Of a DNA stretch of 64,000 bases, positions 37,186 to 50,280 are shown piece by piece. Position 1 is the stretch's first letter. Every line of letters begins with the position of its first letter. Where the stretch lies: positions 17,637,501 through 17,701,500 of the forward strand of contig NC_134108.1 of the NCBI RefSeq assembly GCF_040939455.1, written 5' to 3'. The stretch comes from Microcebus murinus (taxonomy: Eukaryota; Chordata; Mammalia; Primates; Cheirogaleidae). Below the pieces are notes generated by a model. The model saw only the letters and a program-made list of their open reading frames with translations. It did not search any database and had not been told where the DNA came from. The position numbers and the translations under genes were made by a program.

Positions 37186-37467
37186 GGCCGGATGTGGTGA
37201 CTCATGCCTGGAGGCCCAAGCAGGAGAATCACTTGAGGTCAGGAGTTCAATACCAGCCTGAGCAAGAGTGAGACCACATGTCTATCAAAAATAGAAAAAT
37301 TAGCTGGGGCTTCATGACACGTGCCTGTAGTCCCAGCTACTCAGGAGGCTGACGGAGCAGGATCACTTGAGTCCAAGAGTTTGAGGTTGCAGTGAGCTAT
37401 AATGATGTCACCCAGGGTGACAAAGAGAGACCTCTGTCTCAAAAAAAAAAAAATAAAAAAAAAAAAC
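37186..37467 (+). repeat. Alu with left-arm gap
   Basis: GGCCGGATGTGGTGACTCAT starts it. About 20 bases of the left arm (the TAATCCTAGCAC block) are missing, and it ends in mixed A/T-interrupted poly-A. It has AGCCTGAGCAAGAGTGAGAC, the strepsirrhine left-arm form. Confidence 0.88.
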
Positions 37468-38467
37468 CAGAAAAAATAAATTATAATAATTTATATGCAT
37501 TTACTAAAATTTATTATTATTCCAACAGTTTCAGTTATCTTTTGTATCAGTTTATTTGATTTCAAGGTAAAGAATGGATACTATCTTGTCCTTTTTTTGT
37601 AACACTTATTTTTAGTGAAAAAAAGGAGTATGATATGATAATACATAATGCTCACTTTTCTACAGACCACTGATTTTATTTCTCAGAATAGACTTCATGT
37701 TTCATGAAGCTTAAACATTACCTTGTATCAAAATCAACGTCATCAGAATATAACTTACAAAAGTATTTTTAATTCCGTTTATTATTCCAGGAATTAGCCC
37801 TTTCAGTGTAAAGGTATTTTAGTTCAACAAAATTTTCTTCAGTTACGCCTTTGATCATTTCTTCTCCCTCCATTGTTCTGTTTTCACCTGCCTTTTCCAC
37901 CACAAAAACAAACAAAACCCCTTAATTCTTAGGCTTAAATTCCATCCCTTCATCATCTGTCCTTCATCCCCAGCATGATCTCTCTTATGATATTAATTCC
38001 ATTGCTGTAAGGTGCTTATTATTAAACAAATAAATTTTAACTCAAGAAGTTAAAAACAAAAAGTAGAGAATTGACATAAAAATCGGTATAATAAATTACG
38101 TATCATAAAATAGTAAAACTAATAAGTCTATGAACTACTTCTTTTAAAAGATAATTAAATAGATCAACTTCTGACAAATCATATTAACAGAAATAAGGTA
38201 AAGGGAAAAAGAAAATATAGTGAGTATAAAAATGCACATATACTTAAGAATACAATGGTACACAAACCTCTAATCTTAATCAAATTCATGATAGTATTTA
38301 TCATAAAATTTAAGAAACAGAAAAATCTAAAGCACTAATAACCATGGATGAAAATGAATATATTTAAGAATTCTATACTAAAAAGTTCTAGTCTTAAAAA
38401 GCTTAAGCATACTCTTTAACAACTCAAAAACCAGATTATTCCTCTATGAATTTATCTGTCCTAGAAT

Positions 38468-38522
38468 AACAAGAAAAGAAGAAAGGAAGAAGGGAGGGAG
38501 AGGGAGAAGGAGAAAGGGAAAC
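38468..38522 (+). repeat. Purine-rich low-complexity tract
   Basis: A GA/GGGA-type run on the plus strand with no pyrimidine for most of its length, for example GAAAGGAAGAAGGGAGGGAG. Confidence 0.75.
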
Positions 38523-38806
38523 AAACCGAAAGAGACAGGTTACTAGAGGGACACAGTACAAAATAAAAGGAGGCTGCAGCCAGAAGCAGCCTGATAAAAG
38601 CACTCCGTGGTATATGCATGGTACCTTTCATGAAAAAGGAACAGTGATTAAGGGGGTGAAGCTTAGAGCCAGAGAAGATTATTGCCAGGCTTGAAACCTG
38701 ATTAAGAAAAATTCACCACTTGCAAAATTTAATTTCAAAACTATTATATAGAACACTGACTTCTTCCTTTTATCTTTCAATTTCCCTTATTTTGAACAGG
38801 AATGTT

Positions 38807-38885
38807 TGTACAATTGGCCATTCCTGTCCAGGAGTTCCACATATCTGGATTCAACCAACTTTTGACTGAAAGATATTTAAAAAAA
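38807..38885 (+). repeat. Tigger-family end fragment
   Basis: ACAATTGGCCATTCCTGTCC, then GTTCCACATATCTGGATTCA and ACCAACTTTTG, correspond to the end of the element at 46403-46704 in inverted sense. Only one terminus is kept. Confidence 0.6.
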
Positions 38886-39089
38886 AAAGCCAGACAGACA
38901 GAAAGGTTTCTCAATTTATTATATGCAGGAAGCATGCCTGATACTGAAAATGACAATAACAAGGGGAAAAGTTACATTCTAATCATACTAAAAGAACTGT
39001 CAACCTTATTCAAAAATTTTTACAAGCATACAAAAATGTTTGGTATTAGGAAATCTATTAATGTCATAGGTTAAATCAATAGGAAAACA

Positions 39090-39370
39090 GGAGGGGAAAA
39101 AATGGCATGATAATCTAAATAGATGCTAAAAAGGCACTCAATTAAAATCTACCTTTCATAATTGATAACCAACTCTTAAGGAAAAAAAATTCCATTTAAA
39201 GCAACATCCTACTTTATGCTTAACAGTAAAACCCTAGAAGCATTATTATTAAAAATTAGAACTAAGAAAAAAATACCATCAACATCATTGAACACTGTTC
39301 TGGAAATTCTCATTTACACATTAAGGAGGAAAAAGGAAAATCTTTGTCTTCATCTTGAAAATCACTGCCA
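39090..39370 (+). repeat. Old L1 ORF2 fragment
   Basis: TACTTTATGCTTAACAGTAA, then ACCCTAGAAGCATTATTATT, is sense L1 ORF2 text; the surrounding frame is broken. Confidence 0.55.
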
Positions 39371-39469
39371 AGATGGTATAGATGCAAATGCCCTATTAAC
39401 TACGAGGCATGCTGGGTTAGTAAAAAGAAATCCTTTGTTCAAAGCTTTTTATTCTCCCATCTCACTCTT

Positions 39470-40070
39470 TTTACAGAAGTACTACAAACAATGGTTTAAA
39501 ACAATAGTGGCTTAAAACAATACCCATTTATTATTTCATAGTTTCTGTAGGTTAGATGTCTGGGCACAGCATAACTGGGTTCTCTGCTCAAGAACTTTTA
39601 AGGCTAAAATCCAGGTATCAGCAAAGCTGCATTCATACATCCCTTTCTAGAAGAGCTGGGAAAGAATCTGCTCCCAAGCTCCTTCCAGTTACTAGCTAAA
39701 TATAACTTCTTGTGGACTGAGTCGGTCTCTCTCTGTGCTGTCTCAGAGGGTATGCTCATAGAGGCCACCTGCATTCCTACATGGCCATTTCCATCTTCAA
39801 GGCCAGCAGGGGAGAATCTCCTTTCCATTGACTCCTTCGCAAGCTCTGAACCTTTTGCCAGGAAGAATCTAGTCTCTTTTAAAAGCTCACCTGATTAAGT
39901 TATGCCTACTAAGAATAATTCCCTATTTTAAGGTCAACTAATTTGGGAACTTAATTACATCTGCAAAATGCCTTCATCTAGATACACGCTTGTTTAAATA
40001 ATGAGGAGTATGTATGTGTACACCATGGGGCAGATATCTTGGGACCTATCTTAGAATTCTGCCTAACACA
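39470..40070 (+). repeat. MER-type interspersed repeat
   Basis: AGTGGCTTAAAACAATACCC, then GGCCACCTGCATTCCTACAT, CCTATTTTAAGGTCAACTAA and an AATTCTGCCTAACACA end form a familiar mammalian medium-reiteration repeat. I do not name the family. The reading frames on both strands at 39.6-39.9 kb fall inside it. Confidence 0.6.
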
Positions 40071-40079
40071 GGCATATAT

Positions 40080-40290
40080 TTAGCAGTTTAATGTTTGGGT
40101 CATGGTATATGTGAATACTGTCAAAATATTTTCCAAAGTGATTGTGACATTTAGAACTCCCACTAATAGGTTATGAGAAGTTTCAGTTGTATCACAATTT
40201 AGCCAATCTTTTAGGCATTCTGATTGTAGAATTGTAGAGTTAGTTTGCATTTTCCTGATGACTGCCTTTTGTTCTCTTAAAAAATAAAAA
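40080..40290 (-). repeat. Old L1 fragment, antisense
   Basis: AAATATTTTCCAAAGTGATT, then GAACTCCCACTAATAGGTTA and TAGTTTGCATTTTCCTGATG, match antisense L1 ORF2 C-terminal text. Confidence 0.65.
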
Positions 40291-40486
40291 TAAAAAACAC
40301 TGGGTTAATTATTGCATCGTGTTTTAATATAAACTTCTAAAATTGGCATTCGTTCATATTGTAAAATGTATCTGGGTCTCTGCTTTAATGTAAGTTATTC
40401 AAGAATTTTATTCACCTTTGTTATTCCGACACCTAGATAATCTCTGCCACACAGTAAACACTCAATATTTGGTGAACTGAACTTAA

Positions 40487-40559
40487 CCCTTTGAACTTGC
40501 TTGCTTTTTTCTCATTATCCACTCGACATTATCCACACTCGACATCCGAGTGCAAAGGG
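40487..40559. mobile_element. piggyBac-like mini-element (MITE), 73 bp
   Basis: The left end is CCCTTTGAACTTGC and the complemented right end is CCCTTTGCACTCGGATGTCG: TIRs that share CCCTTTG then diverge. TTAA precedes it at 40483-40486 and ATAA follows at 40560-40563, a TTAA duplication with one change. Internally there are two near-copies of ATCCACACTCGACAT. TTAA plus CCCTTTG-type ends is the piggyBac signature, and non-autonomous piggyBac elements are known in mouse lemur. There is no coding capacity. Confidence 0.72.
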
Positions 40560-42609
40560 ATAATTTAGTCTAAATGTGTTTTTTTTTTCATTTCCAACTT
40601 TGAAGCACTACTCTCACTCTACATTCCTCCTAGGCCAACCAACACTATTCAGTAGTCTAAGACATAATTTGTCTGGGCCAATATTGCATTAATACAGTTA
40701 GAAAAATTATATATGCCCTAACCATATCTACCATTAAACATTTAGCATTTTGCCCTAAATTTATTTTAAAGTATTTTCATTTATTAATTCTTTTGTTATT
40801 ATTTTTTTACAAGACTTAGCTCTAATCATTCTTACGTTTACCTTTGGTTATATCTCTCCTCCCTCCATATAATCTTTCTATATGTTTTTATATAATCTTT
40901 TTATATAACATTATAGGGCTTTTGTGAAACCAGACCAGTCTCTCCCTGTTTCCTTGTCAGTATTTCTCAGTCATTACGGATAATTTTATTCTAGGAAGTT
41001 ATCCAAAACTTCCTCAACATCTTTTCTTTTACATTTTCAAGGTCGTCAATTTGTAACTGTCTTTCCTCTGAGTATTAAAAGAATTGTTTTTCTTTCTTCA
41101 TTTCAAATGTTGACTGAATTTGTGGCTCTCTACACTCAGAATTCCCAAGATGACTCATCATTTCCATATTACCAACCAATTCTCTTTGTAGGATAGAATT
41201 AGTTCCATAGTAGCAGATTCCCTATCTGCCTTTCTATAAGGCTTGGATATCATTTCATTCCTTTGTTCTAGTCATTAATTTCATCCCACTAAATCATTTC
41301 TAGTGCTTGTATACTTTTCATTAAGCTGCTTTCAGAGAAAAGCATTTTGACAATATCATGTAATTACCACAGAAACTGTAATTCTAGGTCTTTAATTTGT
41401 TCCAATATTATGATTAAATTTTTTTCTTATTTAATACATACAGTGAGTTAATTCAAAATCTTTGTGAGACCTGTATAGATTTGGGTGGGGGCCTGGTATT
41501 TATCCCAACACTCTTACAGCTAAGTATGTGCCTTGTTCATGTGCATACTGAATGAATTATAAGCTTTATAACTATGCAAAGTGAAATATTTACGTATTAT
41601 AATAAGAGTAAACTGTGAAAAATGAGGTTTTGTTTCTACATTAACCTATTAATGCTATTAGAAAATCAGATGCTAGGGCAGCAGCCAGTTCCTGCAATAC
41701 ATTATAAACACCAAACACTCATTGTGTTAGTATCTGAATGTATTACTTCATTTATCAACTAATTTCTTTTCCTTAATAGGTCTGTAGACATGAATGCTCC
41801 ATTGATATTTAACATAAAATTTTGATTATTAATGTATTCCATGTAATATTGTATCTTCCTTTCCACTACTTTAGAATGCATGCATACTTATTTTATTCTC
41901 AACACTTAATAGGTGCATCACTAAATGAAATAGCCATATGTAAACTGTAAATCAGAGTATTAGAATAAAGGAAAAACATATCTGTAGAAATATAGTAATA
42001 ATAATTTCAATACTATGACTCTGCTATTCAGGTATTTAACATACTTATGGGAAAAAAATCCATTCCATAAAATTTCAATAAGTGAAATTTTTCTTGAGAA
42101 TCAATATTTATGTGAAAGTGTTATATAATAACAGTAAGTCACTATATGAATTGAGATATAAATATCAGACAATAATACTGGGTACTAAATAGGAAAAGCC
42201 ACACACATACTTTAGTCCTCAGTCTTAAAATGCTTCATATATTATTATTTTAAAACTTCTGTAAAAGTTTAACATGGCTGAGAATACTGATCACAGTAAC
42301 TCATGGTGATGAAAAAAGACTAGCAGATAGTTTTAATTGTTTATCAACATGACTTCTGCCTAATTTAAATATCTTTAAAGGAAAAAATATTAATAAAACA
42401 GATTTTTATAAACTTCCCATATTTTCCCTACTTTTCCTAGTTTTATAAGTAAAAAATGCAAATAAGATAAAAGTAAAACAGTAATTTAAATATTAAGTTA
42501 ACTCAAATCCATTGTAGAATGAGGTGAAACTAGGCTATTGCTTACTGTACTTCAATGTCAACAAAAAACATAAACAGTGTAGTAGTCATTATAACTATTC
42601 ACAAATATT

Positions 42610-43018
42610 CCAGTTTTCTTTCTTCCTGGGTATACAACTGAAATTAGGAATGGCCACGTGACCTGTTCTCGCCATTAAAGGAGCAGAGGAGATGTATGTC
42701 ACTTCCAGGCAGAAGCTTTCGGAGCTAATATGTGTTTTACCACATTCTCTTTCTTCCTCTTTGGTGGTGATTGGTAATATTTTATTTTACTTTTTCTTTT
42801 CTTTCCAAGAAACCTATTAGAAGTAGCTATCGGCAATATTTTAAAGACTTACTGTTCCTCAGCCAGCATTCTGGAATAAGTTGACAACAAAAAGGAACAG
42901 TGTTCCCAGGAAACCCACAAAAGACACATGGTATAAGTAAATATAAATTGTTTAAAATCATTGAAATTTGAGAGTATTTGCTACCACAGCATAGTTCAGA
43001 CTGTCCTGACTAATACAG
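42610..43018 (+). repeat. MaLR-like solo LTR
   Basis: TTCTTCCTGGGTATACAACT, then GGAATGGCCACGTGACCTG, TCACTTCCAGGCAGAAGC and an end reading AGACTGTCCTGACTAATACA follow the layout of old ERVL-MaLR type LTRs. No internal region is attached. Confidence 0.6.
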
Positions 43019-43379
43019 AACATAACCATTGAATGTAATGCAGTTGTATAAGAAAAAGAAGGCTGGACTCCTACAAATGAAGGGTGAAAGAATGAGAAGG
43101 GAATGACAGGATTCCGCCCCTTCTCCTGCCTGGGGAAGCTACTCCAACAGAAAGCTTCCAACCAGGATACAGACTGTAGTGTGTTATGAAAAGTTCTGAA
43201 TGCCATGGAGTTCAGGCTGAGGGGCAGAACAGGTACTGCTGCTGGGAGCAGGTTCCTAGAGTGGATGGAGAGCCCTCATTCTGCCATGCCATCTGTACCT
43301 GTAGGATAGTGCTGAGGAAAACTAGGCTCCTCCCAAATGCCACCTCTATCCTTGCAGCCACTTGAGGAAATCTTCAGTC

Positions 43380-44110
43380 TTGAGAGAATATGACAAGGTT
43401 GATCCATGAGGCACCATTCCTTGGCATTTTAAGTTCAATGGCTGCAAACAAGTTGTAGCCGTCCTAGAGGATTTCATCCAGGGAAGTTATTCAAAGACCA
43501 GGTATTCCTGCTACAGTTCCTTATTTACTATTGCCCTAATGAAAGCTAATGGGGAGCTGAACTTTGAACAGGCCCAAAGGGTTTCTGCTGGTCAGCTGAG
43601 TAAACCATATTACAGACTCAAAACTGGAAAATCCATCAGTTAATTTCATTTGTAACTTTCAGGACCACTTCATACAATTGTGTAGATTATGCCCTACACA
43701 ACAGCACCTAACTGAGGAGGGGACTAGAGGACAATGTCAGGCTGCACTCACTGAGAACAATCACTTTTTTGCACTTCTGTGTGCCAAGACATATGCCTAC
43801 AGGCAGCTTACAGTTCCCCACCCACGTTTACTAGAATTTCTGGGAGACCATACGTAGAGGCACAATAGTGCAGATGTACTCCCTACCTGACCATCATCAA
43901 CTCCTGACTCTGTGACTCCCAGAGGTTTGATCCTTTCTCCATGAAGATTTACCATGACAATCTGTATAGTGTGTCTGGGAACTTGGACCAGGTACTGACA
44001 CATTCCTATGCCCTGTGAGGAATATAAACACACCCCTGGCAAATGCAGTATCAGGGGTCTTCTTCACTGGAATTCTAGCTCCTGCCATAATCTTTCCAGT
44101 AAGTAGTGGT
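43380..44110 (+). pseudogene. Unidentified coding-like remnant
   Basis: One frame from about 43411 to 43635 reads for about 70 codons after a TGA: GTIPWHFKFNGCKQV, then VLEDFIQGSYSKTRYSCYSS, LFTIALMKANGELNFEQAQ and RVSAGQLSKPYYR. Codon-like texture is clear and the GC content exceeds that of the neighbouring intron. Further down (about 43927-44020) another open stretch reads FDPFSMKIYHDNLYSVSGN then LDQVL, before stops. No introns or poly-A tail are evident. It could be a decayed retrocopy or a fragment of an endogenous element. I do not recognise the protein. Confidence 0.35.
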
Positions 44111-46402
44111 TTAAGAGAACTTCTTCAGCACCCTGACAAAATAACATCATTTTGATGTACTAGACTTCAGAGTTTCTTAGCTTTGATGCTGTTGATATTT
44201 TGAACCACACAATTCTTTTTCTTTTCATTGTTGTATTTATATTTACTTTCTTATAACTTGTAGAGCATCTACTGGATCTAAAGGAATGGAAAACAGGTTG
44301 GTGGGTTAAATGTCTGAGCTGGGACAGGGAGCAGGGTGGAAAACCTGTGGCCTCAACACCACATGTAACCCTCCAGATCCCCAAGTGTGACTATCTGACC
44401 AAATCCAAACTTCACAGAACAAATCCCTTTACATAATTCTTTGTTGCAGCGGGATCAGGTCAGGCGCCAGGCAATAAGAGTCTATGACAACTTCTTTGAA
44501 TGCTTATATACATTCAGGACTCACCTTAACCACTTGGCTGATCTACAGGAATGTAAGGATTTTTAAAGAAAAAGGACAGAGACTCCTGACAAAATAACAA
44601 GCAACAATTACTTAAAGACACTGGAGAACAACAAAAAGTTAGCCAACCCTGGGAGCAGTCATCTCTTGGAAAAGGAAATGGCATTAAGTATGGTTTCAGG
44701 ACTTCTAGTATAAGCGCAGGCCCCAGTCTGTACAACGTTGGGAACAAAATCTCTAAAAGAAAAACTACTGAACCAGAGATCAGAGGTTGGGGCAATCATA
44801 AATAGTGGAAATTAAAAAGGGATGGCACAGAAAAGAGAACCAGAAAGGGGAGCTCCAAACTCTTGTCTTTCATTTCTGGCTGAAGTATGCATACTCAGGG
44901 TAGACACCAACCTGCCCAGTTAAAAATAAAAACACTGAACTGAAATTTGAACTGCTTCCCAAGGGAGAGTTTGTAGTTTGAATAAAACCAAGTTAACTTT
45001 CAGCTTAAAATAAAAAAAAAAAAAAATCAAACACACACATACAAATAAACAATAACCACCAATGCGCTTCAAAAAAATATAACAATTCGGAGTGTCTATA
45101 ACACAAAATACTCAATACACGCCAAGGACGATCCATCATTACTCAGCAGACACAGAACAGGGGAATGTGACCCATTCTCAAGTGAAAAGACAATCAACAG
45201 AGATTGGATGAAAGATGACACAAATATTAGAATTATTAGCAAACAAGACTTTTAATGTAGATATTATAACTATGCTCAATACTATAAAGAAAAATGTGTT
45301 GGCAATAAATGAAAAGAAAAGAAAAGAAATACTGACAGAGAAACAGAAACAAAATAATCAAATAGAAATTTTAGAATTTCTATTCTGAAAAACACAATAT
45401 CTGAAATTTTAAAAATTCACTGGATAAGCTTAACAGAAGAATCAAGATGACAGAAAAGAATAAGCAAATCTCAAGACATATCCATAGAAATTATTCAATC
45501 TGAAAAACAGAGAAAAAGATTGAAGAACGTAAACAGAACTTCAAGGACTCACGGGAAAATACTAAAAAGTTTAACATATATATAAGTAATACTCCAAAAG
45601 TATAAGTGAATAGAGCATAAAAAGTATCTGAAGAAATATCAGCTGAAAATTTCCCAAATTTTATGAAGACCATACATTTACAAATTCAAGAAACTCAGCC
45701 AATCTCAAGCAGGATAAATCTGAGGTAAATAAATGGCCAGGCACATCACTGTCAAAGTACTAAAAAACCAAAGATAAAGAGACAATTTTGAAAGTTGCCA
45801 GAGAAACAGGACACATTTCATAGAGAGAAATAAAAATTTAAATAACCAATGATTTCTCATAGAAACAAAGGAGGGCAGAAAACAGCAGAATAATAACCTC
45901 CCAAGTGTTAAAGGAAAACCACCTATAGGTCATAAAGTTCATAATCAGAAAATCCACTACCAATTTTTCAAAATAATTACAAATTATCATTTCATATAAT
46001 TTCAAAATCACCAAATACTATATTTCACTGAATCTGTTATTCATGCTAGCACACGCCATTATTTTTATTTAGTATTAATAAAATTCATAATGCATTTCCA
46101 ATTAATTATAAGACATCATTCATTAAAAGAAACATCCCAATTTTAGAGATATAAAAATGTTAAAACCAAAAAAGTACATGCTGTAAATCCATGAACTATT
46201 ATAGTCCTTTTTCAAAAGGTCAAATCAAAATCCCAGCAAGCTATTTTGTGGATATTGACAGACTGATTCTAAAGTTTATATGAAAAGGCAAAAAACCTTC
46301 GAATAATCAATACAATACTGAAGAAGGCGACCAAAGTTAAAAGGCTGAAGCTATCCAATTTCAAGACTTACTGTAAGGGTACAGTAAATAAAACGGTGTG
46401 TA

Positions 46403-46704
46403 CAGTCACCCCTAGGTATCTGTGGGGATTCATTCTAAGACACTCTATGAATACAAAAACCCAAGAATGCTCAAATCCCTTATATAAAAGGGCATATTAT
46501 TTGCATATAACCTATGTACATTCTCCTATATACTTTAAATTATCTCTAGATTACTTATAATACCAAACACAATGTAAATGTAAATGCCATGTGTTATACT
46601 GTATTTTTTAATTTCTACTATTTTTTATTTTTTCCCCAAATATTTTCAATCCACTGTTTGTTGAATCTATAGATGCAGAACCCATGGCTATGGAAGGCCA
46701 ACTG
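46403..46704. mobile_element. Tigger-type DNA transposon, 302 bp, TA duplication
   Basis: It begins CAGTCACCCCTAGGTATCTG, and the complemented right end is CAGTTGGCCTTCCATAGCCA. TA dinucleotides flank it at 46401-46402 and 46705-46706, and the L1 text joins across them (GGTGTG / TTACAGAAATAAG). It is non-autonomous, with no transposase frame. Confidence 0.85.
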
Positions 46705-47833
46705 TATTACAGAAATAAGAGACAAACAAATCAATAGAACAGAATAGAGAACGCAAATAGACCCAAACAAATAAAGTGAAGTTATTTTTGACAAAGGAAC
46801 AAATGTATTTCAATGGAGAACAGATCATCTTTTCAACAAATGGTATTGGAATAACTGGACATATGCCTCCCCGCAAAAACCCCCCACAAATCCAGATACC
46901 GAACTTACACCATTCACAAAAATTAAATCAACATGGATCACAGATCTAAATGTATGATGCAAAACTATAAAACATATGTTATATAACATAACATAGAAGG
47001 AAATCTAGATGGTGATGTTGAGTTTGGTGACAAATTTTTTAAATACAATAGCAAAAGCATGCCATGAAAGAAAAATTAAGCTGGACTTTATTAAAAGTAA
47101 AAATTCTGCCCTGCAAAGACACTTCTAAGAAAATAAAAAGAAAAATCACAGACTGGGAGAAAATATTTACAAAATGCATATCTGATAAAGGATTTGAATT
47201 CAAAATATTCAAAGAATGCTTAGAACTTATCAACAAGAAACAAACAACCTAACTTAAAAATGGGCACAAGATCTAGACAACTTGCTAAAGAAAATACACA
47301 GACAAATAAGCATATGAAACAATAACCAACATCATTTGTCACTGGCAAACTGAAAATTAAAGTAACAATGGCATAACACTACACATCTATTAGAATGACT
47401 AAAGTCCAAAAAACTGACAATACCAAATGTCAGTGATGATGTGGAGCAATAAGATCTCTCATTCACTGCTACTGGGAATGCAAAATGGTACAGTCATTAA
47501 GGAAGACGATTTGGCAGTTTCTCCCGAAGCCAAATATAATCTAGCATATAAGCTAGCAATAGCATTTCCAGGTATTCAACTATGTTGAAAACTTATGTCC
47601 ACAAAAAACTGCGAGTGTTTACTGCAGTTTTATTCATAATGGCCAAAAACTATTAACAGAAGCAACCAAGATGTCTTTCAATAGACAAATGAAAAAACAA
47701 ACTGTGGTATATGCATACAAAAAATTTTATGATAAAAAGAAATGAGCTATCAAGCCACAAAAAGACAAAGAGTAACCTTAAATGCACATTGCTCAGTGAA
47801 AGAAGCCATTCTGGGAAAGCTACATTCCAACTA

Positions 47834-48545
47834 CAGTCATGCTTTGCTTAATGATGGGAATACATTCTGAGAAATGCTCATTAGCCTATTTCATTGCTGT
47901 GCGAAAATCACAGAATGAACTTAAGACAAACCTAGATGGTATAGTAGCTAGGCTATATGCACACCTAGGCTATATGATATAGCCTATTGCTGCTGGGCTA
48001 CAAACCTGTGCAGCATGTTACTGTACTGAATACTTTAGGCAACTGCAACACAATGGCAAGTATTTGTTTATCTAAATATATCTAAACACAGAAAAGATAC
48101 AGTAAAAATACAGCATAAAATATAAAAAATGGTACACCTATATATGATACTTGCAAGCTTACAGGACTTACAGGACTGGAAGTTACTCTGGGTGACTCAG
48201 TGAGTGAGTAGTGAGCAAATGTGAAGGCCTAGGGCATTACTGTACACTACTGTAGACTTTATGAACACTGTACACTTAGGCTACAGTGAATTTATTAAAT
48301 TTTCTTCTTCAGTAATAAATTAACATTAGCTTACTGAAAATTTTTTACTTTATAAACTTTTAAAATTTGTTTAAGTTTGTGACTCTTTTGTAATAATACA
48401 TACCTTAAAACACAAACACATTGTATAACAAGTAATGCATTGCACTAAGATGCTACATTACGACAGCTATGACAGCACTATAATCTTATGGGACCACTGT
48501 CATATATGTGGTCCATCATTGAAACATTGTTATGCACTGCAAGCC
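47834..48545. mobile_element. Tigger-type DNA transposon, 712 bp
   Basis: It starts CAGTCATGCTTTGCTTAATG after TA (47832-47833) and ends near CTGCAAGCC before TA (48546-48547). The L1 text resumes TATGACATTCTGAAAAAAGC. Its middle (GGCTATATGATATAGCCTAT, TGTTACTGTACTGAATACTT) matches the fragment at 9125-9425. It is a second, different Tigger family in the same L1. Confidence 0.8.
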
Positions 48546-49859
48546 TATATATGACATTCTGAAAAAAGCAAAAGCTATAGAAACAGTAACAAATCAGTGA
48601 TTGTCAAGGGTTTGGGGTGAGAGGAAGAAGGATGAACGGGTTAAGCTAAGGGGCTTTTTAGGGCAGTGAAATATTCTATATGATACCGTAATAGTAGGTA
48701 TTTGACATTAGACATTTGTCAAAACCCATAGAACTATATGACACAAAGAGTGAACCTTAATAAAATTATAGACTTTACTTAATAATATATTGGTATTGGT
48801 TCATAAATTGTAACAAATGTACCACAATAATGCAAGATATTAATATTAGGGAGAGTAGTGAGTGCAGGTGTGTCAGGCAGGGATGGGGAAGAGTCAGGGA
48901 AATGTGGTGTATGAGGTACATGGAAACTCTGTACTTTCTGCTCAATAATTCTGTAAGTCCAAAATTATAAAAATAAAGTCTATTAATTTTTTAAAGTGTG
49001 CATCTTAAAATCAAAGAAATGTAATACAGTCCCCTTTCGTGGGAAATCGTAACGCAGTAAGAGTTAGAGAGAACTGGATCTAACAGAACAACTACAAACT
49101 TCAAGATATTCCATTTTCTGTTTAACAATCAAGTGATATCAACCCTACCAAGAGCCCCTCCTGTTGCATTTGATATGTTTTGCCCCTTTAATGACCTAAA
49201 TAGCTGACCCATGAGAAATATGCTGAAAAAATAAACTAGGGTTTGTGCTTTCACAGTGCTGACAAGAATATATGTTATGAGGCATTTCAGTAACCAGATG
49301 TTGCAAATCATTAAAACTTTGCTAACTCTGTGGTCTTTGTGCTCCTTTCCTAGAAAACAGCTACTAGCTCTCAAGGTAACACTGAGGAACTAAAACTTTC
49401 CAGACCCCCTGCTACAGACTCCATGATGCCAAGATCCTCCATTCATCACAGGTATTTGACATCTGTATTAGTCTACCTGCTGATACCATGACTCATACCT
49501 CTGCACAGCTTGTACACAATCCCTGCTGCAGCACGAAGCCATACTCCCTACCCATCTATACAAACCTCCATGCTCAGTTAGTCAGAAAGGCAGATTTGAG
49601 AATTATCTCCCATCTCCTAGCTGATGTTACCTGCAATGAAGCCCTTCCTCCCCCAATACTTCTTGTAGCGACTAGCTTTCTGTGCAAAAAGACCCTTTGG
49701 TTTGGTAACCAAATACTAAATACTTACTATGTTAAATGTTTAATAAAACTGGCATGAAAAAATCCTTTCCAATGAAAGCCTCAAATTCATAAGTCATATT
49801 AGAAGAGATTTCTTTGACTAAGCTGTTCCAATTCTACAAACTTATCTTATAGATATAAT

Positions 49860-50280
49860 TGCATATGTGGGTGAAGATTTATGTAACATCGTGATAGAGC
49901 AAAATGAATAGGAGACTGGAAATGATGTAAATGTTCTTTCATGAAGACTGACTGTATAAATTATGGCACTTACATACAATGGAATATTACCCAGTTGTGA
50001 AAATGACTAAGGAAGATTTAAATGTTATGAGACAATGTCATCAGTTATGTTAAGTGAAAATAAGTTACTAAAATTGTATGTAATGGCTTCCCTTTTATGC
50101 CAAAAAAAGGGAAGCTAGATAGAGATTTTTCTTTTATACACACTATAAATACTTCTAGAAGAACACACAAGAAATTTATATGGTTGGCTCTGGAAAGAAA
50201 TATGAGTCTGGAAAGGAAGGAATCTTAATTTTTACTGTATGTCTTTAGAAGTTTGTGAATTATTTTTTATATTACACATA
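49860..50280 (+). repeat. L1ME-like 3' fragment, sense
   Basis: ATTATGGCACTTACATACAA, then TGGAATATTACCCAGTTGTG, and later CTGTATGTCTTTAGAAGTTT are sense L1 3'-region blocks. Confidence 0.6.

Larger units (their letters stand above)
45060..48990 (+). mobile_element. Old L1 LINE, sense, with two nested Tigger elements
   Basis: Sense ORF1-type text appears at 45.2-45.95 kb (GAAAATTTCCCAAATTTTAT, AAGTTGCCAGAGAAACAGGA). The ORF2 3' half follows from 46.2 kb (GAACAGAATAGAGAACGCAA, AAATTAAGCTGGACTTTATT, GACTGGGAGAAAATATTTAC). The 3' UTR runs to about 48990 (GGTAACAAATCAGTGATT-like blocks, then TCTGTAAGTCCAAAATTATA). The ORF2 5' half is largely missing. Tigger elements split it at 46403 and 47834. 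Frames are broken throughout. Confidence 0.75.
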
